A stretch of 64,000 nucleotides of DNA. It comes from Thiotrichaceae bacterium (GTDB lineage: Bacteria > Pseudomonadota > Gammaproteobacteria > Beggiatoales > Beggiatoaceae). The DNA is taken from NCBI GenBank assembly GCA_028688145.1, contig JAQTYU010000002.1, forward strand, positions 248,001-312,000. Reading direction: 5' to 3'. The position numbers and the translations under genes are program-made. The notes below the pieces were generated by a model. That model was given only the letters and a program-made list of their open reading frames with translations, did not search any database and had not been told where the DNA came from. Position 1 is the first letter of the stretch. Every line of letters starts with the position of its first letter. Shown here piece by piece: positions 37,463 through 46,304 of this stretch.

Positions 37463-39125
37463 AAAATTAAAAGTCGTGCTGTGTTGGCACATGCACCAGC
37501 CCGTCTATTGGGATTTACGCACAGGCGTTTATCAATTGCCTTGGGTTTATTTACACGGCATCAAAGATTATATCGACATGGCGGCCCATCTCGAAGCCGT
37601 TCCAGCCGCCCATGCGGTGATTAATTTTGTGCCCACTTTACTGGAACAATTGGACGATTATGTTCAACAAATTCAGGGCTATATTGTTAGAGCTGAACCC
37701 TTACACGATCCCTTGTTAGCGGCTCTCGTCAACGACAACACCCTGCAATTGGCTTCACCCGAATTAGATTTACTCGCGCTGTGTATGCGTGCCAACCGCC
37801 AACGCTTGGTAGAACGTTTCGAGCCGTATCGGGAACTGGTCGAAATGGCAGAATGGGTACAAAATACTGCACACGCACAGCCCTATATCAACAAACAATA
37901 TTACACCGACTTAGTGATGTGGTATCACTTGGCATGGCTGGGGGAAACCGTGCGCCGTGAAGATGTGCGGGTACAAGCCTTAATGGCTAAAGCCCGCCAA
38001 TTTGACACCGCCGACCGTCAACAATTGCTCGCGATTATTGGTGAATTGCTGGCGAGTATTATCCCGCGTTATCAAGCCCTTGTCAAAAGTGGGCAGGTCG
38101 AATTATCTTTTACGCCTTACGCGCATCCGATTTTACCTTTACTGCTCGATTTACAAGTGGCGCGTGAAGCTCAGCCTGGTGTGGCATTGCCTGAACATCC
38201 TGATTATCCCGATGGCGAGGCGCGGGCGCGTTGGCATATTCAGCGCGGTTTGGATGTGTTTGAACACTATTTTGGATTTAAACCCCAAGGTTGTTGGGCT
38301 TCTGAAGGCGGGATTAGTACCGAGACAATGCGTTTGCTCAGTGAATTTGGTATCCGTTGGGTGGCAAGCGGCGAAAATGTGCTGCGTAACAGTTTGAAAC
38401 GCTTAGGGCTAGATTCACAAACCACGCATCAGCCCTATCATTTACACGACAATAGTACCAGCTGCTTTTTCCGTAGCGACCAGCTTGCCGATTTAATTGG
38501 CTTTCAGTTTGCCAATTGGCATGGCGATGATGCGGTTAATCATCTGGTGGCAGAATTGGAAAATCTCGCCAATGTCGATGCGAATAAAGTGGTTTCGATT
38601 ATTTTGGACGGGGAAAATGCCTGGGAATATTATCCTGAAAATGCTTATTATTTTTTGAGTGCCTTGTATAAGCGTTTAAGCGAACATCCGCGTTTAAGCC
38701 TGAGCACGTTCAGCGAATGTTGTAACTTGCCTTCCACTGAATTATCGGCAATTGTCGCTGGCAGTTGGGTGTATGGCACATTCTCCACCTGGATTGGGGA
38801 TAAAGATAAGAATCGCGGCTGGGATTTACTGATTGTTGCCAAACAAGTTTATGACCAATTCATCAATACCTTATCCTCCGAGCAACAACAACGCGCCACG
38901 CGCCAGCTTGCCATTTGCGAAGGTTCGGACTGGTTTTGGTGGTTTGGGGATTATAATCCCTCCAATAGCGTGCGTGATTTCGATGAGTTATACCGTTTAC
39001 ATCTTGCGAATTTATACCGTGAATTAAATCAGCCTGTTCCTGAAAACCTAGAACATCCCTTGAGCGAGGGCAGTGGCAATGCGGCGGCGGATGGGGCGAT
39101 GCGTCAGAGTAATGAGGCGAAATAA
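37452..39125 (+). CDS. Glycoside hydrolase family 57 alpha-glucan enzyme
   Basis: A 557-residue GH57 protein. Region 1, HMHQP, lies at 13-17. The nucleophile is E285 in CWASEGGIS and the acid is D386 in [11 protein letters not shown], so both catalytic residues are present. GH57 members include amylases, 4-alpha-glucanotransferases and branching enzymes; this one is too divergent to place by eye. It overlaps both glgC (11 bases) and malQ (TAATG), which points to glycogen remodelling. No glgB is in view, so a branching role is possible but unproven. AGGA lies eight bases before the ATG. Confidence 0.92.
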   Translation: MPAKKLKVVLCWHMHQPVYWDLRTGVYQLPWVYLHGIKDYIDMAAHLEAVPAAHAVINFVPTLLEQLDDYVQQIQGYIVRAEPLHDPLLAALVNDNTLQLASPELDLLALCMRANRQRLVERFEPYRELVEMAEWVQNTAHAQPYINKQYYTDLVMWYHLAWLGETVRREDVRVQALMAKARQFDTADRQQLLAIIGELLASIIPRYQALVKSGQVELSFTPYAHPILPLLLDLQVAREAQPGVALPEHPDYPDGEARARWHIQRGLDVFEHYFGFKPQGCWASEGGISTETMRLLSEFGIRWVASGENVLRNSLKRLGLDSQTTHQPYHLHDNSTSCFFRSDQLADLIGFQFANWHGDDAVNHLVAELENLANVDANKVVSIILDGENAWEYYPENAYYFLSALYKRLSEHPRLSLSTFSECCNLPSTELSAIVAGSWVYGTFSTWIGDKDKNRGWDLLIVAKQVYDQFINTLSSEQQQRATRQLAICEGSDWFWWFGDYNPSNSVRDFDELYRLHLANLYRELNQPVPENLEHPLSEGSGNAAADGAMRQSNEAK

Positions 39126-40600
39126 TGCAAACCGAGCTGTTTAGTAAACGTCGCGCAGGAGTGTTATTGCATCCCACTTCTTTGCCTGAAACGTTGGGCA
39201 ATGGCGATTTAGGCAAGCACGCATATCGTTTTGTGGATTTTCTTGCCGAAAGTGGTTTGAGTGTTTGGCAAATGTTGCCCTTAAATCCGCCGCACGACGA
39301 GCTTTCGCCTTATCAATGCCAATCCAGTCATGCGGGTAATTTGTTATTGGTGGATGTGAGCGCGTTGGAACAAAAAGGCTGGTTAGCTCCGCTCGAAGTT
39401 ATGCCAGCGGCATTGGGCGAACAACGTTGTCAACGCTTACAACGGGTGGCACTGGCATATCAAGGCTTTAAACAGCTTGCAAGTTTGGAAGAGCAACAGG
39501 AATTTAAAGACTTTTGTGCAGCGCAAGCGCATTGGCTAGAAGATTATGCCTTGTTTCACGCCCTGAAACGCCATTATCAGCAGGCGGCGTGGTGGAATTG
39601 GCTGCCCGAACATCGCGATTGTCAGCCGCAGGCTGTGCAACAAGCGCGGCTTGATTTTGCTGAAATGATTTTAGAACAGCAGTTTGGGCAGTTTATTTTC
39701 TTTCAACAATGGTTAGCATTGAAAGCATACGCCAATGCCAAAGGGATTTTTTTATTCGGCGACATGCCGATTTTTGTGGCGGAAGACAGCGCGGATGTTT
39801 GGGCAAATCGGCATTACTTTTTATTAGACCCGCAAGGCAGACCCCAAGTGGTTGCAGGTGTGCCCCCTGATTATTTTTCAGCGACGGGGCAACGGTGGGG
39901 CAATCCTTTGTACAACTGGCATGAGTTGCGGGAGGATAAATTTTCGTGGTGGTTGCAGCGTTTAAAAACCGCAGAATTATTATTTGATGTGATACGTATT
40001 GACCATTTTCGCGGCTTTGAAGCCTGCTGGACGATTCCTGCCTCGGAACAAACAGCGGAGCGTGGGGAATGGGTTAAAGTGGAAGGTGAGGCTTTATTTG
40101 ACACGCTACTACCACAATTACGCTTGCCTGTGGTCGCTGAAGATTTGGGCGTAATCACGCCTGAAGTGAATGCCTTGCGTAATAAATATCAATTTCCAGG
40201 CATGAAAATTTTGCAGTTTGCTTTTGACAGCGATGCGACAAATCCGTATTTACCGCACAATCACGAGCTAAATAGTGTGGTATATACGGGCACGCATGAT
40301 AATGACACTACGCTCGGCTGGTTTAAGTCGTTGAATCCCACAATGCAGGAATATGTGCTGAAAGCAGTGCAAGCCGAACCGCATCAAATGCCGTGGAAAT
40401 TAATTGAAATGGGATTTGCGTCGGTGGCAAAACTGGTGATAATTCCAATGCAAGATATTTTAGGTTTAGACAGCAGCCACCGCATGAACAAACCCGGCAC
40501 GGTGCAAGGTAATTGGGAATGGCGGTTTTCGTGGTCACAATTATTGCCCGAACAGATTCATCAATTGCGTTATTTAAGTAAGTTTTATGGGCGGGATTAA
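39125..40600 (+). CDS. malQ: 4-alpha-glucanotransferase
   Basis: A 491-residue GH77 enzyme that moves glucan chains during maltodextrin and glycogen metabolism. It starts with RRAGVLLHPTSLPETLGNGD. The catalytic nucleophile sits in DVIRIDHFRGFE, the acid in VVAEDLGVITPEV, and YTGTHDNDTTLGW is the third conserved region. Length is typical of the plant/bacterial DPE1-type. It is the last gene of the operon; a short CCCCTAAAGGGG palindrome follows its stop. Confidence 0.95.
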   Translation: MQTELFSKRRAGVLLHPTSLPETLGNGDLGKHAYRFVDFLAESGLSVWQMLPLNPPHDELSPYQCQSSHAGNLLLVDVSALEQKGWLAPLEVMPAALGEQRCQRLQRVALAYQGFKQLASLEEQQEFKDFCAAQAHWLEDYALFHALKRHYQQAAWWNWLPEHRDCQPQAVQQARLDFAEMILEQQFGQFIFFQQWLALKAYANAKGIFLFGDMPIFVAEDSADVWANRHYFLLDPQGRPQVVAGVPPDYFSATGQRWGNPLYNWHELREDKFSWWLQRLKTAELLFDVIRIDHFRGFEACWTIPASEQTAERGEWVKVEGEALFDTLLPQLRLPVVAEDLGVITPEVNALRNKYQFPGMKILQFAFDSDATNPYLPHNHELNSVVYTGTHDNDTTLGWFKSLNPTMQEYVLKAVQAEPHQMPWKLIEMGFASVAKLVIIPMQDILGLDSSHRMNKPGTVQGNWEWRFSWSQLLPEQIHQLRYLSKFYGRD

Positions 40601-40657
40601 CTGAAGCCCCTAAAGGGGATTCTTAAAATACCCTCTTTGAAAAAGTTTAAAAAGTCA

Positions 40658-40679
40658 GGTGGGCAGTGCCCACCCTACA
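40658..40679. repeat. GGTGGGCARTGCCCAC repeat, copy 2
   Basis: GGTGGGCAGTGCCCACCCTACA lies between the convergent malQ and lolA genes. It matches the copy at 32097 almost exactly. The convergent placement suggests use as a bidirectional mRNA 3' end. Confidence 0.6.
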
Positions 40680-40688
40680 AGAAACTAA

Positions 40689-41309
40689 TTACTCTTTCTC
40701 TTCTTCCACAACATCCGTACCCGCTGGTGGCGTGAACGTAAACAACTTGGCATCCAAGGGCTTATTGGTGGTAATTGGCTTGAATTGAATGCGGGTCATT
40801 TGCCCCAAATTATCCACCAGTTCCATCATATTCAAATTCTGCTGTTGCAGCGTAAGGCGGATGCTTTCAAATTGAACCTGCTTGCCTTTGGGCTTGAGCA
40901 TAAACACGGTTAAATTTGCATCTTGTTGCGGCATATTGCTCACTGCAAAATCATTTTCGATTTTACTGCTGTTTTTGGTGAGCAATAAAGCTGGTGTTTT
41001 GCCGAGTGCTTCATCCAAAGGCTTAATCGTGACTTGTTCTAAATCATCATCATAAACCCAGACTTGCTTGCCATCAGCAACGATAAGTTGTTGATATGGC
41101 TTTTGATAATCCCAACGAAATTTCCCCGGACGTTGCAAATACACCTCGCCCTGTGAACTTTCCAGCAATTTGCCTTTGTCGTTAAATTGCTTTTGTTCAA
41201 AGCTGGCATGTAAGGTTTGTAACTCATTGAGAAACTTGTTTAAAACTTCATCCGCCATACTGAAACTGGGCATCGCTACGAGCAGCACGGCAAAAATAGA
41301 AAAACGCAT
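40689..41309 (-). CDS. lolA: Outer membrane lipoprotein carrier LolA
   Basis: A 206-residue periplasmic chaperone carrying lipoproteins from LolCDE to LolB. A signal peptide (1-19, ending SFSMA) precedes DEVLNKFLNELQTLHASFEQ. GKFRWDYQKPYQQLIVADGK and VWVYDDDLEQVTIKP are characteristic LolA strands. The C-terminal tail is acidic (VVEEEKE). It stands between malQ and guaA and does not have ftsK beside it. Confidence 0.94.
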   Translation of the reverse strand: MRFSIFAVLLVAMPSFSMADEVLNKFLNELQTLHASFEQKQFNDKGKLLESSQGEVYLQRPGKFRWDYQKPYQQLIVADGKQVWVYDDDLEQVTIKPLDEALGKTPALLLTKNSSKIENDFAVSNMPQQDANLTVFMLKPKGKQVQFESIRLTLQQQNLNMMELVDNLGQMTRIQFKPITTNKPLDAKLFTFTPPAGTDVVEEEKE

Positions 41310-41343
41310 AGGTTGACCTTTTTAGATAGAAAATTTGGAAGTG

Positions 41344-41438
41344 CTCCCCCTTTGACAAAGGGGGCAGGGGGGATTTAAAAATCTTCGCAATTGCCACGAT
41401 CTTAAATCCCCCTCATTCCCCCTTTTTCAAAGGGGGAG
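41344..41438. repeat. Long palindromic repeat CCCCCTTTGACAAAGGGGG, copy 1
   Basis: About 95 bases begin CTCCCCCTTTGACAAAGGGG and end in CCCTTTTTCAAAGGGGGAG, with an internal inverted AGGGGGGATTTAAAAATC and GATCTTAAATCCCCCT. The same structure is repeated at 53668-53760 with only short differences in the middle. It lies just after the guaA stop. It has no ORF and can fold into a large cruciform. Confidence 0.8.
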
Positions 41439-41449
41439 GTGTTATAGTT

Positions 41450-43027
41450 TTATTCCCACTCAATCGTGGCGGGTGGCTTGCCTGAAATGTCATAGCAAAC
41501 CCGTGAAATATGCGCCACTTCGTTGATAATGCGCCGCGACAGGGTTTCTAATAATTCATAAGGCAATTGCGCCCAGCGTGCGGTCATGAAATCAATGGTT
41601 TCCACAGCCCGCAGCGCGATGACGTAATCATAACGTCGCCCGTCGCCCATCACCCCAACCGATTTCACGGGCAAAAATACCGCAAACGCTTGGCTGACTT
41701 TGTCATACCAACCGCTGTTACGTAATTCTTCCATAAAAATCGCATCGGCTTGGCGCAAAATGTCGGCAAAATCTTTGTGCACTTCGCCCAAAATTCGCAC
41801 CCCTAAACCAGGCCCTGGGAAAGGATGACGGAACACCATTTCACGCGGCAAGCCCAGTTCTAATCCGAGTTGGCGCACTTCGTCTTTGAATAATTCGCGT
41901 AAGGGTTCGACCAATTTCAAGCGCATGGTGGCGGGCAAACCGCCGACATTGTGATGCGATTTGATGACGTGGGCTTTGCCTGACTTAGTGCCTGCGGATT
42001 CAATCACGTCGGGATAAATTGTGCCTTGTGCGAGCCATTGGGCGTTCTGCAATTTTGCGGCTTGGTCTTCAAACACGTCGATGAAGGCTTTGCCGATAAT
42101 TTTACGTTTTTGTTCGGGGTCGCTGACACCGCTCAGGGCGTTTAAAAATTGGTCTTCTGCGTCTACTTTGATGACGCGAATCCCCATGTGCGCGGCAAAA
42201 GTGTTCATGACTTGTTGCCCTTCATTGAGGCGCAATAAGCCGTTGTCCACAAACACGCAGGTGAGTTGCTCACCGATGGCGCGGTGTAATAAAGCAGCAA
42301 CCACGGAGGAATCTACGCCGCCCGATAACGCCAAAATCACTTCATCTTTGCCGACTTGCTCACGGATTTTCTGAACGCTTTCTTCAATAATATTGCTGGC
42401 AGTCCACAGCGCGTCGCAGCCACAAATTTCGTGCACGAAACGTTCTAAAATGCGTTTGCCTTGTAGGGTGTGGGTGACTTCGGGGTGAAATTGTACGCCG
42501 TAGAAATGGCGGGTTTCGTCTGCCATGCCTGCGATGGGGCAGTTTTCGGTGGAGGCGATTAATTTGAAACCTGCGGGCAAAGTGCCGACGCGGTCGCCGT
42601 GGCTCATCCACACATCTAATAAGCCGTGACCTTCGGGGCTGAGATGGTCTTCAATGTCGCGGAATAATTGGGAATGTCCTCGGGCGCGGACTTGGGCATA
42701 GCCGAATTCTCGAACGTTTGAGCCTTCGACGCTGCCACCCAATTGGGCTGCCATCGTTTGCATTCCGTAGCAGATGCCAAACACGGGAACATTGAGTTGA
42801 AACACGCAGTCGGGGGCGCGATAGCCGACGCTGTCGTCATTCACTGATTCTGGGCTGCCTGAGAGGATGATGCCTTTGGGGGCAAACTGCTGAATGTCGC
42901 TTTCTGACATGTCGTAAGCGTGAATTTCGCAGTACACCCCAAGTTCTCGCACGCGGCGCGCGATGAGTTGGGTATATTGTGAACCGAAATCGAGGATTAA
43001 AATGCGGTGGGCATGAATATTATTCAT
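41450..43027 (-). CDS. guaA: GMP synthase (glutamine-hydrolysing)
   Basis: A 525-residue GuaA, converting XMP to GMP. The amidotransferase domain (1-200) has Cys86 in [10 protein letters not shown] and the His/Glu pair in [10 protein letters not shown]. The ATP pyrophosphatase domain has the P-loop [15 protein letters not shown], and the C-terminal dimerisation domain ends in KPPATIEWE. It stands alone; guaB is not adjacent. No purine riboswitch was seen upstream. Confidence 0.97.
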   Translation of the reverse strand: MNNIHAHRILILDFGSQYTQLIARRVRELGVYCEIHAYDMSESDIQQFAPKGIILSGSPESVNDDSVGYRAPDCVFQLNVPVFGICYGMQTMAAQLGGSVEGSNVREFGYAQVRARGHSQLFRDIEDHLSPEGHGLLDVWMSHGDRVGTLPAGFKLIASTENCPIAGMADETRHFYGVQFHPEVTHTLQGKRILERFVHEICGCDALWTASNIIEESVQKIREQVGKDEVILALSGGVDSSVVAALLHRAIGEQLTCVFVDNGLLRLNEGQQVMNTFAAHMGIRVIKVDAEDQFLNALSGVSDPEQKRKIIGKAFIDVFEDQAAKLQNAQWLAQGTIYPDVIESAGTKSGKAHVIKSHHNVGGLPATMRLKLVEPLRELFKDEVRQLGLELGLPREMVFRHPFPGPGLGVRILGEVHKDFADILRQADAIFMEELRNSGWYDKVSQAFAVFLPVKSVGVMGDGRRYDYVIALRAVETIDFMTARWAQLPYELLETLSRRIINEVAHISRVCYDISGKPPATIEWE

Positions 43028-43362
43028 CTAATTTCCGTGTGTGCAGAAAACGGCGAATTATATCATGTTCACAGGTGCTTAGATGACTAAAAACCTCCTA
43101 GGTCTTTGAGACCTAGGAGGTTTGTTTGGCTTTTCGTAGGGTGCATAAGGCGTAGCCGTCATGCACCTTGGATGAATGCGTTTTAAAAAAATTTAGCAGT
43201 TTTTCGAGCATTTAAGGTGTATGGTGCTACGCTTATACACCCTACGCTTGCTGAGTGATCATTGAAAATATTTATTTAATTGTATAAAATTAGGGAGTTA
43301 TTTTAGACACCAGAATTGTGATTTTAAGTCATCGAAATTAAATAAATAAGGAGTGTTAAAAC
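43028..43362. other. Intergenic repeat cluster upstream of guaA
   Basis: The region holds a perfect 15-bp hairpin (43091-43123) and a pair of inverted repeats: GTAGGGTGCATAAGGCGTAG with TGCACC at 43138-43170, and GGTGTATGGTGCTACGCTTA with ACACCCTAC at 43216-43248. The rest is AT-rich and leads into a low-GC gene. Promoters for guaA and that gene must lie here. Confidence 0.6.
43091..43123. repeat. Perfect 15-bp hairpin AAACCTCCTAGGTCT
   Basis: AAACCTCCTAGGTCT, loop TTG, then AGACCTAGGAGGTTT. The genes on both sides point away from it (guaA left, the low-GC gene right), so it is not the terminator of either. It is probably an intergenic repeat element. Confidence 0.65.
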
Positions 43363-44286
43363 ATGGATCATTCTGAAATAGTTGGGTTTGTATCAAAGAA
43401 AGATGAGTTAGGGTTTGCAGATTTTCTGGAGGTGATAAGTAAGTATGAGATAGAGTTTAGTGATTTTGATATATATCAAGTAATGAATCCTATTCATCAC
43501 TTTAGACATGAGTTTCTCGAGTATGTATCAACTTACGGCTTAAGTTCTCTGCGTTCCCCTGTAACAGTCGAAATTGTATCAAGAAAAGATGGGGTAGGAC
43601 TTGCAGATTTTCGGGAGGTGATGAAGAAACATACAGAGTTCAGTGATTTTGACCTAGATAAAATCGCAAAGCCTGTTTGCCATTTTCGGCATGAATTTCT
43701 CGAGTATGTATCAACTCACGGCTTCAGTTCTCTTTACGACGAAACTACTCTCTTCTTGGAAGATTTGACATCGCCTTCAATGACCATAAATGAAGTAGAA
43801 CTAGTTGTGAAACGTTTTACAGGACGATTACAGGATTGTGAAAATCTTTTTATCATCGATCCTTACTTTTTTGCATCTAGTGATAATGCTGTTAAGAACA
43901 TTTTCGAGGGATTGTTAGATACATTATCTAATAAGCTTAAATGTATCTATTTTTTCACAAATAGCAACGATAAGGGAAAAAGTAATATTCTTTCTGTATG
44001 TAACTCTCGTCAAATACCCCATTATGAAATAGAAACAAATGAATTCCATGATAGGTTTTGGATTGATCCAGATAATTGTCTAGGCATTGTTATGGGTACG
44101 TCTCTTAATGGCATCGGGAAAAAGATCGCCCTCATTGATAAATTACAACAACAAGATGTTATCGATGTAACAAAACTTGCGTGTGACATGTTGAGAAACA
44201 CGTCACATCCTTTACCTTCAAGCTGTTCCATTTCCCCTCGTTCCCAAACTCTGTTTGGGAATGCCTGCCCGTCAAGCTCTGCTTGA
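43363..44286 (+). CDS. Unrecognised protein: duplicated domain plus PLD-like region
   Basis: A 307-residue protein with no family I can name. Residues 4-62 and 69-125 are a tandem duplication, seen in the shared segments FSDFD, FRHEFLEYVST and SSL; the DNA is also very similar, so the duplication is recent. Residues 135-270 contain LFIIDPYFF and a single EFHDRFWIDP motif followed by GIVMGTSLNGIGKKIALIDK, resembling phospholipase-D-like folds. The Lys and Asp of the HKD motif are not seen. The last 17 residues come from a REP-like repeat. The gene is AT-richer than its neighbours, lone and flanked by repeats, which suggests transfer. No membrane segment is seen. A defence role is only a guess. 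Confidence 0.7.
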   Translation: MDHSEIVGFVSKKDELGFADFLEVISKYEIEFSDFDIYQVMNPIHHFRHEFLEYVSTYGLSSLRSPVTVEIVSRKDGVGLADFREVMKKHTEFSDFDLDKIAKPVCHFRHEFLEYVSTHGFSSLYDETTLFLEDLTSPSMTINEVELVVKRFTGRLQDCENLFIIDPYFFASSDNAVKNIFEGLLDTLSNKLKCIYFFTNSNDKGKSNILSVCNSRQIPHYEIETNEFHDRFWIDPDNCLGIVMGTSLNGIGKKIALIDKLQQQDVIDVTKLACDMLRNTSHPLPSSCSISPRSQTLFGNACPSSSA

Positions 44287-44287
44287 C
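44237..44287. repeat. REP-like palindrome, left partner
   Basis: CTCGTTCCCAAACTCTGTTT and GGGAATGCCTGCCCGTCAAG, CTCTGCTTGAC form two palindromes, CCCAAACTCTGTTTGGG and GTCAAGCTCTGCTTGAC. The inverted partner lies at 44449-44500. The left copy runs into the 3' end of the upstream gene and supplies its last codons. Confidence 0.75.
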
Positions 44288-44663
44288 AAAACGCTCACCA
44301 ACTCTGAGTAATCTCAATCATCCCCTGCTTACCTGCATAATTCCGCGCACTGGAATAACGCCAATGAAATTGAAGGTTCATAAATATAATGGCGTGTGCG
44401 TCCCATAATGCTCCAATTCAGTATGGCAAGTGCGCTTTGGTCAAATTGTCAAGCGGAGCTTGACGTGCAGGCGTTCCCAAACGGAGTTTGGGAACGAGAG
44501 AAAGAAGAGTTTACGGATGCGATTTAGGCAATCGTTGACATTGAACGGGAAAGTTGCTGCCTCACCCGCATTCCGCTTTGCTACATAAAGGATTTTTGGA
44601 TCAAAAAATAGCGATTAATTTGCGCTACTGATTAATCCTGCTGGATTCAGACAAGTCATATTT
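44288..44663. other. Intergenic region after the PLD-like gene
   Basis: About 376 bases without a convincing gene. They hold the right REP partner, a GCATTCCGCTTTGCTACAT segment near 44568 (a shorter relative of one at 6085), and a GATTCAGACAAGT piece resembling the 6022-6208 repeat. Confidence 0.5.
44449..44500. repeat. REP-like palindrome, right partner
   Basis: GTCAAGCGGAGCTTGAC and CGTTCCCAAACGGAGTTTGG, GAACGAGAG repeat the two palindromes of 44237-44287 in inverted order. Together the pair forms a BIME-like unit of about 264 bases. A related pair flanks 53444-53644. Confidence 0.75.
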
Positions 44664-45146
44664 TTAAGCTTTAACCGCCGTCACCACACAAAACACCTGA
44701 ATTCCCAAACCGCGCCCGAAATCCGTTAAACCCTCGCCTGTGGTGGCAGTGATGCAGACATCTGATAAATCCACGCCGAGCAAGCTGCAAATCGCTGTTT
44801 TCATCTCCGCAATTTTTGGGGTAATTTTTGGGGTTTGGCATTCAATACTGAAAGATACATGGCTAATCTCCCAGCCATTTAAATATTTCAACGCTTCTTG
44901 CACATATACCCGACTGTCGGTAATGCCTTGTTTTAAACACAAATCATCGCTGATTTTGCCAAGAATATTCACTCCCGTGACTCCAGAAATGCCATTCGCC
45001 AAGGCGTGCAACACCACATCCGCATCGCTGTTGCCTTGCAAGGGAATGTGCGCGGGAAATATCACTCCGCCCAAAACCAAAACTTTTTCCTGATTGTCAG
45101 GTTCAAAGCGGTGGCTGTCTTGTCCTAAACCGGTTTTAACTTTCAT
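44664..45146 (-). CDS. ispF: 2-C-methyl-D-erythritol 2,4-cyclodiphosphate synthase
   Basis: A 160-residue IspF of the MEP isoprenoid pathway. The start MKVKTGLGQDSHRF at 45146 is chosen; the frame to 45200 adds 18 residues that lack family features. The metal-binding DSHRF and the HALANGI segment are present. ATTGEGLTDFGRGLGIQ closes the C-terminal end. It follows ispD but copy C of the hairpin repeat lies between them. Confidence 0.95.
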   Translation of the reverse strand: MKVKTGLGQDSHRFEPDNQEKVLVLGGVIFPAHIPLQGNSDADVVLHALANGISGVTGVNILGKISDDLCLKQGITDSRVYVQEALKYLNGWEISHVSFSIECQTPKITPKIAEMKTAICSLLGVDLSDVCITATTGEGLTDFGRGLGIQVFCVVTAVKA

Positions 45147-45190
45147 TAAATTTCCTTGCGGGTCTGAAACCTCTCTCTTTTTATAAAGGA

Positions 45191-45328
45191 AGCTAGACAA
45201 CGATGCGCTCGTTTCGTTATTCTTTCGGTAAGTTCCTCATTTACGGGGAAGTAATCCACTGGCTTCTATCCGTCGGTGGCTATCGCTAGAAAGTCACTTG
45301 GCGGATGAGGTCAAGTATGGATTGAAAC
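45191..45328 (+). repeat. Hairpin repeat ending GGATTGAAAC, copy C
   Basis: The copy runs from GACAACGATGCGCTCG through GGTAAGTTCCTCATTTACGG, GGAAGTAATCCACTGG and TTCTATCCGTCGGTGG to GGATGAGGTCAAGTATGGAT and TGAAAC. It contains the same two hairpins as copy B. It lies between ispD and ispF and supplies the last codons of ispD. It has no ORF. Confidence 0.75.
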
Positions 45329-46006
45329 ATCGTCGGCTTGCTGTTGTAAATAAAGTTGCGCCAAATTGAGATCATGCGGATGAGTAATTTTTAAATTATC
45401 CGCATGTCCACAGACCAATTGCACGGGATAGCCCAATAATTCCACTGCCTGCGCTTCATCCGTGACAATGCCGTCCTCAGCCAACACCCGCATTAATGCA
45501 CGTTGCAATACCTGAAAACGAAACATTTGCGGCGTGAGCGCGTGATAAAGTTGTTCACGGCTGACTGTTTCCACCACATTGCCCGAAGCATCTGCACGTT
45601 TCAGAGTGTCGCGCACAGGCGTTGCCAACAAACCGCCGCTGTGACTGGTTTGCACTTGCTGGATTAATTGATAAATATCCGCACGCCGCACGCAAGGACG
45701 CGCCGCATCATGCACTAACACCCAATCGTCAGGCTGGGCATGGGCTTGTAAAAAGTGCAGCGCGTTGAACACCGAATGACAACGTTCTTTACCGCCCGTC
45801 ACCCGGTGTAAAGGCACAGGCAAATCAAGCTGTAAACTTTCCCAATACGGATCAGTTTCTGCCAAGGCGACCACAATGCCTGCAATTTCAGGCAGAGCCA
45901 TGCGTTGTAAAGTGCGTTGTAAAATCGTGATGCCCGCCAACAATAAATATTGTTTCGGACATTCTGCGCCCATGCGCGTGCCAATGCCTGCCGCTGGGAT
46001 AATCAC
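45311..46006 (-). CDS. ispD: MEP cytidylyltransferase IspD
   Basis: A 231-residue IspD, the third step of the MEP pathway. It has IIPAAGIGTRMG with the nucleotide loop, PKQYLLLAG, VHDAARPCV and DEAQAVELLG. The start is uncertain: a GTG at 46006 gives MIIPAAG, but the reading frame continues upstream through NDSPAPRYW, which looks homologous, without an ATG. The last five residues (VSIHT) are encoded by copy C of the hairpin repeat, so the C-terminus was altered. It follows ftsB, as in many gammaproteobacteria. Confidence 0.93.
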   Translation of the reverse strand: MIIPAAGIGTRMGAECPKQYLLLAGITILQRTLQRMALPEIAGIVVALAETDPYWESLQLDLPVPLHRVTGGKERCHSVFNALHFLQAHAQPDDWVLVHDAARPCVRRADIYQLIQQVQTSHSGGLLATPVRDTLKRADASGNVVETVSREQLYHALTPQMFRFQVLQRALMRVLAEDGIVTDEAQAVELLGYPVQLVCGHADNLKITHPHDLNLAQLYLQQQADDVSIHT

Positions 46007-46028
46007 CCAATAACGCGGTGCAGGTGAA

Positions 46029-46298
46029 TCATTCGAGCAGTTGATAAAAAATCTCCCCGTGTTTAATCATGCCGAGTTCAACCCGTGCGTGTTCTTCCAA
46101 AGCTTCGACCCCCAGCTTTAAATCGGCAACTTCCGCATTTAAACTGGCGTTGCGCTGTTTTAAAGCCAAATTTTGGGCGCGTTGTTGCTGCACCAGAAAT
46201 TGCAAATCATGTAATTCCTGTACGCTGCCTTTGCCCCACCACAAATGGGTTTGCACGCTCGCCAGCAACAACGCCAACATTCCCACTAACAGCTTCAT
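46029..46298 (-). CDS. ftsB: Cell division protein FtsB
   Basis: An 89-residue single-pass membrane protein of the divisome, bridging FtsL and FtsQ. An N-terminal segment (KLLVGMLALLLASVQTHLWW) spans the membrane and a coiled coil follows (QQQRAQNLALKQRNASLNAE). It ends HGEIFYQLLE. Placement before ispD supports the call. It follows the yejA-like gene by six bases. Confidence 0.9.
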   Translation of the reverse strand: MKLLVGMLALLLASVQTHLWWGKGSVQELHDLQFLVQQQRAQNLALKQRNASLNAEVADLKLGVEALEEHARVELGMIKHGEIFYQLLE

Positions 46299-46304
46299 TT
46301 CAGC

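Noticed and set aside
43091..43123. Terminator for guaA
   Set aside because: It lies upstream of guaA and both adjacent genes point away from it.
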